This document shows, one piece after another, positions 5,835 to 6,865 of a stretch of 6,865 bases of DNA (within the stretch, counting starts at the first letter, position 1; each line of letters starts with the position of its first letter). The notes below the pieces were generated by a model. That model was not told the DNA's origin. It did not search any database and worked only from the letters and a program-made list of their open reading frames with translations. Source of the DNA: Vulcanococcus sp. SFB_649D_100_25 (GTDB lineage: Bacteria; Cyanobacteriota; Cyanobacteriia; PCC-6307; Cyanobiaceae); contig JAURGL010000090.1 in assembly GCA_030833825.1 (NCBI GenBank), positions 1-6,865 on the forward strand, in the 5' to 3' direction. A program made the position numbers and the translations under genes.

Positions 5835-5864
5835 GGAGGACCGAATGGATTGATTCGGTTCTCC
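5835..5864 (+). repeat. Strong 12-bp hairpin in the clpB upstream region
   Basis: GGAGGACCGAAT (5835-5846) pairs with ATTCGGTTCTCC (5853-5864) over 12 consecutive positions with a single G-T pair and a six-base GGATTG loop. It can extend imperfectly outward through G5832-5834 and the CTCCC after 5864. It lies 63 bases before the clpB start. There is no T-run, so it is a poor intrinsic terminator. An operator, an RNA structure in the clpB leader, or a 3' stem of the upstream transcript are all possible. It does not match CIRCE (TTAGCACTC-N9-GAGTGCTAA). Confidence 0.6.
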
Positions 5865-5904
5865 GCTCCCTTGCTTCCAAGCAGCGGCCATACGGTTTTG
5901 GCAA

Positions 5905-5923
5905 CCACCCCCTGAGGGAGGAG
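5905..5923 (+). promoter_or_regulatory. clpB ribosome binding site, possibly masked by a hairpin
   Basis: GGAGGAG (5917-5923) is a strong Shine-Dalgarno sequence for ATG 5928. CC (5905-5906) and CCC (5908-5910) can pair with GGG (5916-5918) and GG (5920-5921), leaving an A-A mismatch and a five-base loop. This would cover much of the SD. A rival hairpin, GGTT (5894-5897) with AACC (5903-5906), would compete for the same C residues. Before a heat-shock gene this arrangement is reminiscent of an RNA thermometer, but the stem is small and unproven. Confidence 0.4.
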
Positions 5924-5927
5924 CACC

Positions 5928-6865
<938 letters not shown>

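Noticed and set aside
5870..5895. Sigma-32-like or sigma-70-like promoter before clpB (CTTGCTT ... CCATAC)
   Set aside because: The spacing between the two elements is too short for either promoter class and the matches are partial.

Overview
The window is GC-rich DNA with strongly G/C-biased third codon positions and densely packed genes. It most resembles a unicellular picocyanobacterium of the Synechococcus/Cyanobium group. The identification rests on the combination of glycogen branching enzyme, uroporphyrinogen decarboxylase, cytochrome c6 (petJ) and a cyanobacterial-type ClpB, and on close resemblance of HemE and cytochrome c6 to picocyanobacterial proteins as I remember them. No HIP1 palindrome (GCGATCGC) was noticed. 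No tRNA, rRNA, insertion sequence, CRISPR array or phage-like gene was seen, so this looks like ordinary chromosome.

Layout. (1) Positions 1-4107 hold a co-directional, tightly spaced cluster on the plus strand. It contains glgB (5' end cut by the window edge), hemE 26 bases later, and an extended short-chain dehydrogenase/epimerase whose TTG start overlaps the hemE stop codon. (2) Positions 4108-4603 hold petJ. Its leader carries a 16-codon micro-ORF with a perfect Shine-Dalgarno sequence and a strong hairpin with a competing alternative fold. A textbook intrinsic terminator follows petJ. (3) Positions 4604-5927 are a poorly understood stretch. They hold a possible 60-residue ORF (plus), a 66-residue hypothetical protein (minus), two consecutive small exported proteins with paired cysteines (plus), and several hairpins. 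(4) Positions 5928-6865 hold the first 312 codons of clpB, which runs off the right edge.

How the parts fit. glgB serves carbon storage, hemE sits at the start of the haem/chlorophyll/bilin branch, petJ is a lumenal haem protein of photosynthetic and respiratory electron transfer, and clpB is a stress disaggregase. These are housekeeping functions rather than one pathway. I saw no clearly new multi-gene system. The points most worth a second look are the petJ leader (micro-ORF plus mutually exclusive stems), the hairpins in front of clpB including one that would cover its ribosome binding site, the uncharacterised dehydrogenase coupled to hemE, and the two small secreted proteins.
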